A stretch of DNA of 12,097 nt from Lishizhenia sp. (GCA_007117055.1 SKHH01000167.1:1-12097); one strand, 5' to 3'; numbered from the stretch's first letter, positions 1-7,301 are shown. Notes: generated by a model not told the origin, from the letters alone. Made by a program: numbers and translations.

Positions 1-2172
1 AAAAAATATTTTGCAGCGCTTTATGCGCATACTGACATAGAAAAAGAACCGGCTTCGGGGGGAAGACAAATGGGAGGTCATTATGCTACTCGTAATATCG
101 ATGAAAACGGTGAGTGGAAAAATTTAATGGAGCAGAAAAATAGCTCTGCTGATATCTCACCAACTGCTGGTCAAATGCCAAGACTTTTAGGATTGGCACA
201 AGCTTCGAAAGTGTATCGCAATCACGAAGGGTTGGTGAATAACGATGCTTTCAAGCTATTTACAAATGACGGTAATGAAGTCGCGTTTGGAACCATTGGT
301 GATGCAAGTACTTCAGAAGGACCTTTTTGGGAAACTATGAATGCTGCAGGAGTGCTTCAAGTTCCTATGGTTATGTCTGTTTGGGATGATGGCTACGGTA
401 TATCTGTTTCGAAAAAATACCAAACCACTAAAGAAAGTATATCCGAAGCCTTAGCTGGTTTTCAACGAACTAAAGATAAACCTGGTTTTGAAATTTTTAC
501 AACGAAAGGATGGGATTATCCACACCTAGTAGCTACCTATGAAAAAGCCGTTCGTATCGCTCGAGAAGATCATGTTCCTGTATTAGTGCATGTTCAAGAA
601 GTCAATCAACCACAAGGTCATTCGACTTCAGGATCTCATGAAAGGTATAAATCGCCGGGTCGTATGCAATGGGAACAGGATTTTGATTGTATTGCCAAGT
701 TTAAAGAGTTTATTTTGAATTTCTCGGCTGATGGTAATACTATTGCTTCAGCAGAAGAACTGGAAGCGATTGAAAAAGAAGCAAAAAAACACGTTAGAAA
801 TAGTAAAACAGAAGCTTGGAAAGAGTTTACAGATTCGATCAAACAGGATATCAGTGAGGCGCTTCAGTTAATGAAAGCAGTTGCTGGTAAGAGTCAAAAT
901 AAAGTATTTGTTGAAAAAGAAATTGAATCACTCGAAAAAGCGTTTGAACCTATTCGTAAAGATATTTTTAATACTGTTCGTGCCGTTATTCGTTTAGTAA
1001 GGGGTGAAAATCACCCTGAACGCACTCAGCTTATCAATTGGTTAGCGGCTAAAACTGATCAGAACTTCGATAGATACAGTTCTCACTTGTACTCACAATC
1101 GAAGTATGCTGCGTTGAATATAGAACCTATAGCTGCTGAATACAACAACGAGGGTAGAGTAGAGGATGGTAGAATTGTATTAAGAGATAATTTTGAGGTG
1201 CTTTTTAATAAACATCCTGAAATAATCACTTTTGGTGAGGATACTGGGAAGATTGGTGGTGTAAATCAGTCGATGGAAGGAATGCAAGAAAAGTTTGGAG
1301 ACCTTCGTGTTTCAGATACGGGTATTCGTGAATGTTCTATCATTGGACAAGGAATTGGTATGGCACTTCGTGGTCTTCGTCCCATTGCTGAAATTCAGTA
1401 CTTGGATTATTTATTGTATGCAATTCAAATTTTATCGGACGATTTAGCGACCTTACAATATCGAACTAAAGGAGGACAAAAAGCACCTTTAATTGTTCGA
1501 ACAAGAGGGCATCGCTTAGAGGGGATTTGGCACTCAGGTAGTCCAATGGGTATGATTATTAATGCCCTTAGAGGAATGTATGTATGTGTTCCGCGAAATA
1601 TGACACAGGCAGCAGGAATGTACAATACTTTAATAGCTTCTGATGATCCCGCATTGGTTATTGAACCGTTGAATGGGTACAGAACGAAAGAAGCTATTCC
1701 TTCTAATCTAGGAGAGTTTAGAGTGGCTCTTGGAAAAGTAGATATTGTTCAAGAAGGTACGGACTTAACTTTGGTGAGTTATGGTTCAACATTTAATTTG
1801 TGTAAAGAAGCGACAAAATTATTAGCTCAAGCTGGAGTAAGTGTGGAGTTGATTGATGTTCAAACCTTATTGCCTTTCGATTTAGATCATGATATCGCCC
1901 AGTCTTTAGAAAAGACAAATCGATTGGTGATTGTAGACGAAGATGTGTCTAGCGGTGCGACTGCCTTCATGCTTGATCAAATTTTGGTGAAGCAAAAAGG
2001 GTATTACCATTTAGATAGCGAACCTGTAACGCTTAGCGCTAAAGATCATCGGCCTGCTTACAGTACGGATGGAGATTATTTTTCAAAACCAAGCATAGAT
2101 GATATTTTTGATGTAGCTTACGAATTAATGTCAGAATCAAATCCAGATGAATTTAAACCTTTATATTCGTAA
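1..2172 (+). CDS. 2-oxoacid dehydrogenase E1, fused alpha and beta subunits (5' truncated)
   Basis: ThDP-dependent decarboxylating E1 component of a 2-oxoacid dehydrogenase complex, most like the branched-chain/pyruvate type, with alpha and beta subunits in one chain. The frame is open from base 1 (reads KKYFAALYAH...), so the Met at 70 is internal and 723 residues are visible. Counting from the first visible codon, the alpha part holds GRQMGGHYA, the ThDP motif start GDASTSEG (about 100-107) ending in WDDGYGIS (about 128-135), and HSTSGSHERYK (207-217), which matches the HSTSDD-type loop of E1-alpha. A charged helical linker follows (about 230-390), then the beta part from about 391 with GEDTG (412-416), the ECSIIGQGIGMALRGLRPIAEIQ stretch split across 1330-1400, and the C-terminal transketolase domain (VELIDVQTLLPFD). 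The usual GDG...NN of the ThDP motif is GDA...DD here. Substrate cannot be fixed from sequence; no E2 or E3 gene is in the window. Fusion E1 proteins are common in Bacteroidota (family knowledge). Confidence 0.92.
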   Translation, partial: KKYFAALYAHTDIEKEPASGGRQMGGHYATRNIDENGEWKNLMEQKNSSADISPTAGQMPRLLGLAQASKVYRNHEGLVNNDAFKLFTNDGNEVAFGTIGDASTSEGPFWETMNAAGVLQVPMVMSVWDDGYGISVSKKYQTTKESISEALAGFQRTKDKPGFEIFTTKGWDYPHLVATYEKAVRIAREDHVPVLVHVQEVNQPQGHSTSGSHERYKSPGRMQWEQDFDCIAKFKEFILNFSADGNTIASAEELEAIEKEAKKHVRNSKTEAWKEFTDSIKQDISEALQLMKAVAGKSQNKVFVEKEIESLEKAFEPIRKDIFNTVRAVIRLVRGENHPERTQLINWLAAKTDQNFDRYSSHLYSQSKYAALNIEPIAAEYNNEGRVEDGRIVLRDNFEVLFNKHPEIITFGEDTGKIGGVNQSMEGMQEKFGDLRVSDTGIRECSIIGQGIGMALRGLRPIAEIQYLDYLLYAIQILSDDLATLQYRTKGGQKAPLIVRTRGHRLEGIWHSGSPMGMIINALRGMYVCVPRNMTQAAGMYNTLIASDDPALVIEPLNGYRTKEAIPSNLGEFRVALGKVDIVQEGTDLTLVSYGSTFNLCKEATKLLAQAGVSVELIDVQTLLPFDLDHDIAQSLEKTNRLVIVDEDVSSGATAFMLDQILVKQKGYYHLDSEPVTLSAKDHRPAYSTDGDYFSKPSIDDIFDVAYELMSESNPDEFKPLYS

Positions 2173-2175
2173 TTG

Positions 2176-2574
2176 ATGTTGCGTAAAATCGCTTCCATAT
2201 TGATGATTACCGTGTTAATGGCTCAGCTTTCCTCGAAGCTGTTTATGGAAGTCCATTTTATGTTGAATCAAGAAGAAATCATCGAAGCTTTCTGTGTAAA
2301 TAAAGATAAAGAAGAGCTGCAGTGTAATGGAAAATGTTATTTGGCAGAGCAATTGAAAAAAGTAGATTATTCCGATAGTAAAGACCCAGAATCGAATACT
2401 TCAGATAGTAATTCAAACAACAAACGCAACACTGCATTAGATTATGTTGAGTCCTTTCAAGTTGGATGGAATTTGACTTTTCCAAAGTTTGAGAAAGAAA
2501 ACATACGTGAGATAGTTTCGTTCTACGATTTCTCAAACGTTAGCGCTATTTTTCATCCTCCCCAGTTTATCTAA
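2176..2574 (+). CDS. Small exported or membrane-anchored protein with CNGKCYL motif, unknown function
   Basis: I do not recognise a characterised function. The 132-residue product starts with a basic end and a hydrophobic stretch (about residues 4-20) that looks like a signal peptide or membrane anchor. Then come C40 and a CNGKCYL motif (C50, C54), a Ser/Asn/Asp-rich polar linker (about 65-90), and a C-terminal part with aromatic residues. Short Bacteroidota proteins with the same CNGKCYL signature exist as uncharacterised proteins (recollection, not a search). The spaced cysteines suggest metal or thiol chemistry outside the cytoplasm. ATG at 2176 was chosen over the TTG at 2173, which touches the previous stop codon. 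The 3-base gap to the E1 gene suggests co-transcription or translational coupling; the next gene begins 79 bases downstream and encodes another Cys-motif envelope protein. Confidence 0.75.
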   Translation: MLRKIASILMITVLMAQLSSKLFMEVHFMLNQEEIIEAFCVNKDKEELQCNGKCYLAEQLKKVDYSDSKDPESNTSDSNSNNKRNTALDYVESFQVGWNLTFPKFEKENIREIVSFYDFSNVSAIFHPPQFI

Positions 2575-2595
2575 TTAATAGATGAATGGTTAATT

Positions 2596-2610
2596 TGGTA
2601 CATTGTGCCA
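2596..2610. promoter_or_regulatory. Imperfect 15-bp dyad upstream of the CDVCGC outer-membrane protein gene
   Basis: TGGTACA-T-TGTGCCA has 7-base arms around one central base, with a single mismatch. It lies about 44 bases before the ATG at 2654, in the only long spacer between the two Cys-motif genes. The size and symmetry fit a dimeric repressor or activator site. No regulator gene is in the window to pair with it, and chance occurrence cannot be excluded. Confidence 0.3.
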
Positions 2611-2653
2611 TGATTTACGGATGAAAAAAATCCTCAATTCGAGGTAAATAAAT

Positions 2654-3586
2654 ATGTTTAATAAAAGTATTAGTGTAATGGCAATGCTATTGTTGTCACT
2701 ACAAAGTGTAGCTTGCGATGTGTGCGGTTGCGCAATCAATCCAGGTGGAGGCGAAATTGTTCCAGGTATGTTTCAACATTATTTTGGAGCTCGCTCAAAT
2801 ATCAGAAGTTTTAGCAGTCAACATTTGACGCTTTTCGAAGATGAAATTCCTTTGAAAACAGAGGAGTGGTTTCATACCACCGAGTTTCATTTTCGATATT
2901 CACCCCATCGAAGGGTTCAAATTTTTGGATTTGTTCCTATTAACGCATTATGGAAATTAGAAGAGGAGGTAATGCATACCATTCAAGGAATGGGCGATTT
3001 TCGTCTAAGAGCGAATTATGTGGTAATTGATAAAAAGGACGATGAAAGTGGCAAACCTCTTATGAACTTATTTTTAGGGTCTAGTTTAAAAATGCCAACT
3101 GGAAGAAGTGAGTATCGAAACACACAAGAGCAATCTCTATTTCACCGCAATATGCTTCCAGGAACTGGTTCGTGGGATGTTGCAGGACATTTCGATTTTG
3201 TATATGGTAAAAATAACTTCGGAGGAATGTTAAATGCTACATACATGTGGAGAGGTAGCAATAATTACCAATATGATTTTGGAAACCTTTTTGTAAGTCA
3301 ACTCACCGGTTTTTACAAGCACAAAATGAATGGTTCTTCTTTTTTATTTGAACTAGGCGTGAGTTTTGTCGACATGCAACCTGACTTGGACACTAGATGG
3401 AACGAATTGCAGGTATATTCTCAGGGAACTATGCTAGCTCCAATGGCTAGAGTTTCTTACTTTAAAAATAATTGGATGTTTCAGACTTCTGCAAATAAAG
3501 CCGCTTGGGAGGATATGGCGCAAGGTCAAGTAAGTCATAATTATCACTTGGAAGTAGGAGTGATGTACTTTATTAATGGAAAATAA
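2654..3586 (+). CDS. Probable outer-membrane protein with N-terminal CDVCGC motif
   Basis: The 310-residue product has a clear signal peptide (hydrophobic residues about 8-20). Cleavage after A20 would leave the mature protein starting CDVCGC (C21, C24, C26). The rest alternates polar and aromatic/hydrophobic residues in short strands (for example FHFRYSPHRRVQIFGFVP and FGGMLNATYMWRG), as in an outer-membrane beta-barrel or a transporter-like porin. Similar Bacteroidota proteins with a leading CDVCGC are annotated only as hypothetical or transporter proteins (recollection). The Cys triad suggests metal binding or disulfide formation at the periplasmic end. SVAC is not a good lipobox because position -3 is Ser, but lipidation of C21 cannot be ruled out. 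GAGG at 2641-2644 is a plausible ribosome binding site 9 bases before the ATG. It sits between a CNGKCYL gene and two His-motif lipoproteins, which supports a shared envelope role. Confidence 0.75.
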   Translation: MFNKSISVMAMLLLSLQSVACDVCGCAINPGGGEIVPGMFQHYFGARSNIRSFSSQHLTLFEDEIPLKTEEWFHTTEFHFRYSPHRRVQIFGFVPINALWKLEEEVMHTIQGMGDFRLRANYVVIDKKDDESGKPLMNLFLGSSLKMPTGRSEYRNTQEQSLFHRNMLPGTGSWDVAGHFDFVYGKNNFGGMLNATYMWRGSNNYQYDFGNLFVSQLTGFYKHKMNGSSFLFELGVSFVDMQPDLDTRWNELQVYSQGTMLAPMARVSYFKNNWMFQTSANKAAWEDMAQGQVSHNYHLEVGVMYFINGK

Positions 3587-3594
3587 GAAATGAT

Positions 3595-3612
3595 GGGTTG
3601 TTGTTACAACTC
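3595..3612 (+). other. RNA hairpin in the spacer between the outer-membrane protein and the first lipoprotein gene
   Basis: GGGTTGT and ACAACTC pair over 7 bases (one G-T wobble) around a TGTT loop, just after the stop at 3586. There is no T-tract behind it (TTAAATAATC follows), so it is a poor intrinsic terminator. It could stabilise the upstream mRNA end or dampen downstream expression. Confidence 0.35.
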
Positions 3613-3637
3613 TTAAATAATCGGTAAAATTTAAAAG

Positions 3638-4045
3638 ATGAAAAATAATACGATAAAACTATTGTCAGCACTATTGTTATTCGTGTTTTTTGTAGGGTGT
3701 AAAAAAGAGGAAGAAAAAAAGGAAGAAAGATCTTTTGAAGTAAGTATTCAAAGTCCTACGGATGGAGCACAAGTTTCCATGGGGGAATCACTAACCATAT
3801 CAGCTCGAGTAGAAGGTGATTTTGAACTACACGGTTATGAGGTGATTATCTATCCTGAAGGAGAAAGTGAAAATGAATTGTTTCGTGTGAACAAACATGT
3901 TCATGGGGAACTCATCGAAGTGAGTGAAACATGGGAAGTGGACGTGACTTCTCCAACGAATTGTACGCTTAAAGTACTGGGTGCTGGTGATCATTCGATG
4001 GAGCTTGTTGAAAGTGCAAAAGTGAATTTTAGTGTGGTAGAGTAA
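3638..4045 (+). CDS. Lipoprotein with conserved His motifs, first of a tandem pair
   Basis: A 135-residue lipoprotein: a basic end, a hydrophobic core at about 7-19, and a lipobox ending FVGC with C21 as the lipidated Cys. A charged KKEEEKKEER linker follows, then a single beta-rich, Ig-like domain of about 100 residues. The domain carries LHGY (H65), NKHVHGEL (H87, H89) and GAGDHS (H119), all repeated in the next gene. Four conserved histidines in such a small domain suggest Cu or Zn binding (inference). The layout resembles short Bacteroidota lipoproteins of the DUF4625 type, but I could not confirm membership. A lipoprotein of this kind would sit on the periplasmic face or the cell surface. 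It is 51 bases from the outer-membrane protein gene and 11 bases from its paralogue, so the genes are probably one operon. Confidence 0.8.
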   Translation: MKNNTIKLLSALLLFVFFVGCKKEEEKKEERSFEVSIQSPTDGAQVSMGESLTISARVEGDFELHGYEVIIYPEGESENELFRVNKHVHGELIEVSETWEVDVTSPTNCTLKVLGAGDHSMELVESAKVNFSVVE

Positions 4046-4056
4046 ATTGTAGAGAT

Positions 4057-4488
4057 ATGCGAAAAAATATTAATAGAATTATTACACTGTTATTGTTGTT
4101 CACTTCATGTAAAAAAGAAGCGTTCGATCCTTTTGAAGGTATAGATGTCGATCATGGGGGCTATTTATGTGAAAGAGAAATGAATATTGAATTACTCTCA
4201 CCAATAGATGGAGACACTATCGAAATAAATAGTAACCTAATCATTCAGGGAGAAATAACGGGGAACTTTAATCTACACGGTTATAGTTTAAGGATATATG
4301 ATAAGCAGGAAAACAGTGAGCTAATTTGGGTAAAAAACAAACACACTCATGGAGAGTTAATTCAATTTGATGAAGTTTGGAATAATAATTTAACGAATCC
4401 TACTGAAATTGTATTAGAGGTTTTTGCTGTTGGAAACCATGAAGGCACAATGGACATGAGCAAACGTATTTCACTATATGTGAAGTGA
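4057..4488 (+). CDS. Lipoprotein with conserved His motifs, second of a tandem pair
   Basis: A 143-residue paralogue of the preceding lipoprotein. The signal peptide is short and ends LFTSC, with C18 the likely lipidated Cys. It shares LHGY (H74), NKHTHGELI (H96, H98), a following Trp (W108), an LTNPTE segment matching TSPTNC, and GNHEG (H128). All four histidines keep their order and spacing although much of the rest has diverged, which points to a selected ligand set. It differs by an N-terminal insert with DVDHGGYLC (H33, C38), adding a possible His and Cys. The metal-binding role is inferred. The gene ends 17 bases before a strong hairpin, so it is the last gene of the plus-strand run. 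Confidence 0.8.
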   Translation: MRKNINRIITLLLLFTSCKKEAFDPFEGIDVDHGGYLCEREMNIELLSPIDGDTIEINSNLIIQGEITGNFNLHGYSLRIYDKQENSELIWVKNKHTHGELIQFDEVWNNNLTNPTEIVLEVFAVGNHEGTMDMSKRISLYVK

Positions 4489-4504
4489 ATCTTAGTTACT
4501 ATTA

Positions 4505-4539
4505 AAAAAGGGTGTTCCTAATTACGAGACACCCTTTTT
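4505..4539. terminator. Bidirectional intrinsic terminator between convergent operons
   Basis: AAAAAGGGTGT pairs perfectly with ACACCCTTTTT around a 13-base loop. The A and T tracts give a T-run after the GC core on either strand. It lies between the stop of the second lipoprotein gene (4488) and the stop of paaD (4576), so it can end transcription from both sides. Confidence 0.85.
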
Positions 4540-4575
4540 AAATATGATAAGAATTTATTTTAAACCAAACTCAAC

Positions 4576-5073
4576 TTATTTTAGGCATTTAAAATAATCA
4601 AATGGCTCTAGACAATCATTACAGGTGTAATGCGCTTTACAAGCCGTGCTTCCAAATTGTGAAACCATTCTTGTGTTGGTTGAATTACAACTGGGGCAGG
4701 GGACTGGTGTTTGTTCTGCAAATAAAACAGACTTGTCCACCTCATTTACAGGAGGAGCAATACCATATTCCTTTAGTTTTCTGCGGCCATTTTCCGAAAG
4801 CCAGTCAGTAGTCCATGCAGGTGAAAGAACCGTCTTTACTTGCGCTCTTATCCCTTCTTGTTCTAAACGTTCTTTAATTCCTTCTTCAATGACTTGCATA
4901 GCAGGACATCCCGAATAAGTGGGAGTTATGGTTATTAACCATGAATTATTCTCAATGTTTTCAATTTCACGGACAACACCCAAATCTACAACTGATAACA
5001 CAGGAACTTCAGGATCCTTGACATCTTCGAGAAAATTCCATAGGTCTTGCGATTGTAATTCTTGTGTTGTCAT
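4576..5073 (-). CDS. paaD: Phenylacetyl-CoA epoxidase assembly protein PaaD (MIP18/DUF59 family)
   Basis: PaaD is needed for phenylacetyl-CoA epoxidase activity and probably matures or inserts a metal or Fe-S cofactor; it is not part of the catalytic core (family knowledge). The 165-residue product has the DUF59 domain at about 8-90, with DPEVPVLSVVDLG (20-32) and the conserved SGCPA around C56. Its C-terminus has a zinc-ribbon-like set: CPSC (C126, C129), C145, CNDC (C151, C154) and C163. Length and motifs fit full-length PaaD. The start is 12 bases after the paaC stop. It is the last gene of the minus-strand run, and its 3' end faces the terminator at 4505-4539. No further paa gene follows on this side. 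Confidence 0.93.
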   Translation of the reverse strand: MTTQELQSQDLWNFLEDVKDPEVPVLSVVDLGVVREIENIENNSWLITITPTYSGCPAMQVIEEGIKERLEQEGIRAQVKTVLSPAWTTDWLSENGRRKLKEYGIAPPVNEVDKSVLFAEQTPVPCPSCNSTNTRMVSQFGSTACKAHYTCNDCLEPFDYFKCLK

Positions 5074-5085
5074 ATTATATTTTTT

Positions 5086-5844
5086 TTACCACTCCATTCC
5101 TGGATATGTTCGCTGCATATATTGTAATTCAGCCAAAAGAAATCCTAAATGTTCAGAATGGACTCCTTTTCTACCTCCGTCTAACTGCCACATTTTTTCT
5201 GGCAATGAAAGAGTAGCTTCTGATAAAACAGCGTTAATATTATTGTAGTATTCTTCTTTAAATGAAGCAGTATCCGCTGCAATTCCCTCTTTGATTAGTA
5301 TTTCGTCCACTTCATCTTGATAGAAAAGCTCTTCAATATATCTAGATAAATCTGTTACAGATTCTTGCACACGATTATGTGATTCTTCTGTGCCATCACC
5401 AAGTCGAATAACCCATTCAGAAGAATGTTTTAGATGGTACTTCACTTCTTTAATTGACTTTTCTGCAATAGCTGCTATCTGTTCGTCAGCGGAATTCATC
5501 AATCGTTCATACAGTAAGCTTTGGAAGTGATCAAAGAGAAATTGACGAACGATAGTTTTTCCAAAATCTCCATTTGTTTGTTCAACAAGTAAAACGTTTT
5601 TGTATTCTCTTTCCAATCTTAAAAAAGCGAGATCATCTTCGTTTCTCCCTTTGTTTTCAACTTCTGCAGCGTATTGATAAAGTTCAGTTGCTTGACCTAT
5701 CAAATCCAATGCAAGATTCGTTAATGCGATATCTTCTTCCAGTACAGGTCCGTGACCACACCATTCGGATAAACGGTGCCCCAATATTAACGTATCATCC
5801 GCTTTACGCAATACGTATTCAAATAATGCTTCTTGTTTTGTCAT
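5086..5844 (-). CDS. paaC: Phenylacetyl-CoA 1,2-epoxidase structural subunit PaaC
   Basis: The 252-residue ferritin-like partner of PaaA in the (PaaAC)2 core of the ring 1,2-phenylacetyl-CoA epoxidase. It adopts the diiron-carboxylate fold but is considered structural, without the catalytic iron centre (family knowledge). Visible family signatures are GHRLSEWCGHGPVLEEDIALTNLALDL near residues 22-48 (quoted in parts: GHRLSEWCGHGP, LTNLALDL), EVKYHLKHSSEWVIRLGDG in the middle, and GVHSEHLGFLLAELQ near the end. Length is typical. It lies 58 bases downstream of paaB, the widest spacer in this run, and 12 bases upstream of paaD. I saw no convincing promoter or terminator in that spacer. Confidence 0.95.
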   Translation of the reverse strand: MTKQEALFEYVLRKADDTLILGHRLSEWCGHGPVLEEDIALTNLALDLIGQATELYQYAAEVENKGRNEDDLAFLRLEREYKNVLLVEQTNGDFGKTIVRQFLFDHFQSLLYERLMNSADEQIAAIAEKSIKEVKYHLKHSSEWVIRLGDGTEESHNRVQESVTDLSRYIEELFYQDEVDEILIKEGIAADTASFKEEYYNNINAVLSEATLSLPEKMWQLDGGRKGVHSEHLGFLLAELQYMQRTYPGMEW

Positions 5845-5902
5845 AATTAATTTTTAAACCACTTTAAACAGAGGTATATCCATAACACAAAAGGAATTTT
5901 AC

Positions 5903-6190
5903 TTACATGTGAGAAACTCCATCTGGAACGTCATAAAAAGTTGGATGACGGTATGCTTTGGAGTTCGCTGGCTCAAATAATGGCCCTGCTTCACTGGGGT
6001 CTGAAGCTACTACATTAGCCGATTCAACCACCCAAATACTTACACCTTCACTACGTCGAGTATAAACATCTCTAGCATTATTAATAGCCATTTCTGCGTC
6101 AGCCGCTCTTAAGCTACCTGCGTGTTTGTGACTTAAACCTTGCTTACTTCTGATAAATACCTCCCAAAGAGGCCATTCTTTCTTACTCAT
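5903..6190 (-). CDS. paaB: Phenylacetyl-CoA 1,2-epoxidase subunit PaaB
   Basis: Small 95-residue subunit of the multicomponent epoxidase, thought to bridge or regulate the PaaAC heterodimers (family knowledge). Recognisable features are the start WPLWEVFIRSKQGLSHKHAGS, the AADAEMAINNARDVYTRR segment, SIWVVESANV, and the end HPTFYDVPDGVSHM, quoted in parts. Length is standard. It is 20 bases downstream of paaA, consistent with one transcript. Confidence 0.95.
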   Translation of the reverse strand: MSKKEWPLWEVFIRSKQGLSHKHAGSLRAADAEMAINNARDVYTRRSEGVSIWVVESANVVASDPSEAGPLFEPANSKAYRHPTFYDVPDGVSHM

Positions 6191-6210
6191 AATAGATACT
6201 ATTTAATGTT

Positions 6211-7158
6211 TTAAGATGCTTTTCTTTTTGCTCTTTTTTCAGCGTATGCATTAGCAGCTTCTCTGACCCATGCACCGTCTTCTTTAGCTTTACGTCTTGC
6301 ATCTACACGCTCTTTGTTACAAGGCCCATAACCTTCAACAACTTGCCAAAACTCGTTCCAATTTATTTCGCCAAATTCATAATGACCGGTTTCCTCATTC
6401 CATTTTAAATCTGGGTCGGGTACTTTAAGTCCAATTAGCTCTGCCTGTGGTACAGTAACATCAACAAATTGCTGACGTAATTCATCATTTGTATGACGTT
6501 TGATTTTCCATTTCATAGACTGTGCTGTATGCTTTGAATCAGCATCACTCGGTCCAAACATCATTAATGCAGGCCACCACCAGCGATTTAAAGATTCTTG
6601 AGCCATTTCTTTTTGCTCAGGAGTACCAGTAGCTAATTTGGTTACAATTTCATAACCTTGTCGTTGGTGAAAAGATTCCTCTTTACACACCCTAACCATT
6701 GCACGCGCATAAGGTCCGTAAGAACATCGACATAGCGGGACTTGATTCATAATGGCCGCACCATCGACTAGCCATCCAATCATTCCCATATCTGCCCACG
6801 TTAGAGAAGGATAGTTAAAAATACTGGAATACTTTGCTTTACCACTATGTAAGTCATCAATCGTTTCTTCACGGTCAGCTCCAAGTGTTTCAACAGCGCT
6901 ATATAAGTACAATCCATGACCCGCCTCATCTTGAATTTTAGCTAACAGTACAGCCTTTCTTCTTAAATTAGGAGCTCTAGTCACCCAATTCCCCTCTGGT
7001 AATTGACCTACAATTTCAGAGTGAGCATGCTGTGAAATTTGTCGAATCAATGTTTTTCTGTATGCTTCAGGCATGTAGTCCTTTGGTTCAATTTTAATTT
7101 CGTTGTCAATTTTCTCTTGAAATTTTCTATCTAATTCATTGATGTTTAAATCTTTCAT
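6211..7158 (-). CDS. paaA: Phenylacetyl-CoA 1,2-epoxidase catalytic subunit PaaA
   Basis: Catalytic diiron subunit that epoxidises the aromatic ring of phenylacetyl-CoA with O2 and electrons from PaaE. The 315-residue product has the family motifs KDYMPEAYRKTLIRQISQHA near 26-45, SEIVGQLPEGNW (47-58), and iron-ligand-like ExxH motifs in QDEAGH (E78, H81) and EESFH (E161, H164), with E48 as a further likely ligand. Start: ATG at 7158 was preferred, because upstream extension to 7197 adds a 13-residue lysine-rich stretch (MLNFITKK...) not expected in this family, and would overlap the likely leader. It is the first gene of paaABCD and is divergent from paaE across a 221-base spacer. Nothing looks truncated. 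Confidence 0.95.
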   Translation of the reverse strand: MKDLNINELDRKFQEKIDNEIKIEPKDYMPEAYRKTLIRQISQHAHSEIVGQLPEGNWVTRAPNLRRKAVLLAKIQDEAGHGLYLYSAVETLGADREETIDDLHSGKAKYSSIFNYPSLTWADMGMIGWLVDGAAIMNQVPLCRCSYGPYARAMVRVCKEESFHQRQGYEIVTKLATGTPEQKEMAQESLNRWWWPALMMFGPSDADSKHTAQSMKWKIKRHTNDELRQQFVDVTVPQAELIGLKVPDPDLKWNEETGHYEFGEINWNEFWQVVEGYGPCNKERVDARRKAKEDGAWVREAANAYAEKRAKRKAS

Positions 7159-7207
7159 AGCTTCTAATTTTAATTTTTTTGTTATAAAGTTAAGCAAAGT
7201 AGCTCGA

Positions 7208-7215
7208 CAAATTTA
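7208..7215 (-). promoter_or_regulatory. Candidate -7 box for paaABCD
   Basis: On the minus strand this reads TAAATTTG, an exact match to the Bacteroidota TAnnTTTG -7 element. Transcription would start near 7200, leaving a leader of about 40 bases before the paaA ATG at 7158. No clear TTG/TTTG -33 element was found at the usual spacing, and such boxes arise easily in AT-rich DNA. Confidence 0.35.
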
Positions 7216-7289
7216 ACAAAAAAACAGAAAGGTAGTTTTGTCATCTAATATGATTTTAATCATTTTACAACGAATTAATAATATTAAAA

Positions 7290-7301
7290 TGACATTTGTC
7301 A
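7290..7301. promoter_or_regulatory. Perfect 12-bp palindrome in the paaA/paaE control region
   Basis: TGACA-TT-TGTCA has perfect 5-base arms and lies about midway between the two divergent start codons. Its right part TTTGTCA recurs at 7237-7243, and an inverted GACAAA occurs at 7207-7212, so TTTGTC-like half-sites are scattered through the spacer. This could be the operator of a dimeric regulator controlling both directions. In other bacteria paa genes are controlled by repressors such as PaaX or PaaR, but no such gene is in the window. Confidence 0.35.

Noticed and set aside
70..72. ATG at 70 as the E1 start
   Set aside because: The frame is open back to base 1 and the upstream residues fit the E1-alpha family (SGGRQMGGHYA crosses the Met).
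636..1625. Minus-strand open frames inside the E1 gene
   Set aside because: The opposite strand encodes conserved E1 sequence throughout; the products look random.
2279..2536. Minus-strand open frame opposite the CNGKCYL gene
   Set aside because: The plus-strand protein has a signal-like start, a recognisable Cys motif and operon placement; the antisense product has no recognisable feature.
4602..5248. Plus-strand open frames opposite paaD and paaC
   Set aside because: They lie antisense to well-recognised paa genes, resemble no family and have no start context.
7159..7197. Longer paaA start at 7197
   Set aside because: It adds a basic stretch atypical of PaaA and would leave almost no leader from the likely -7 box at 7208-7215.
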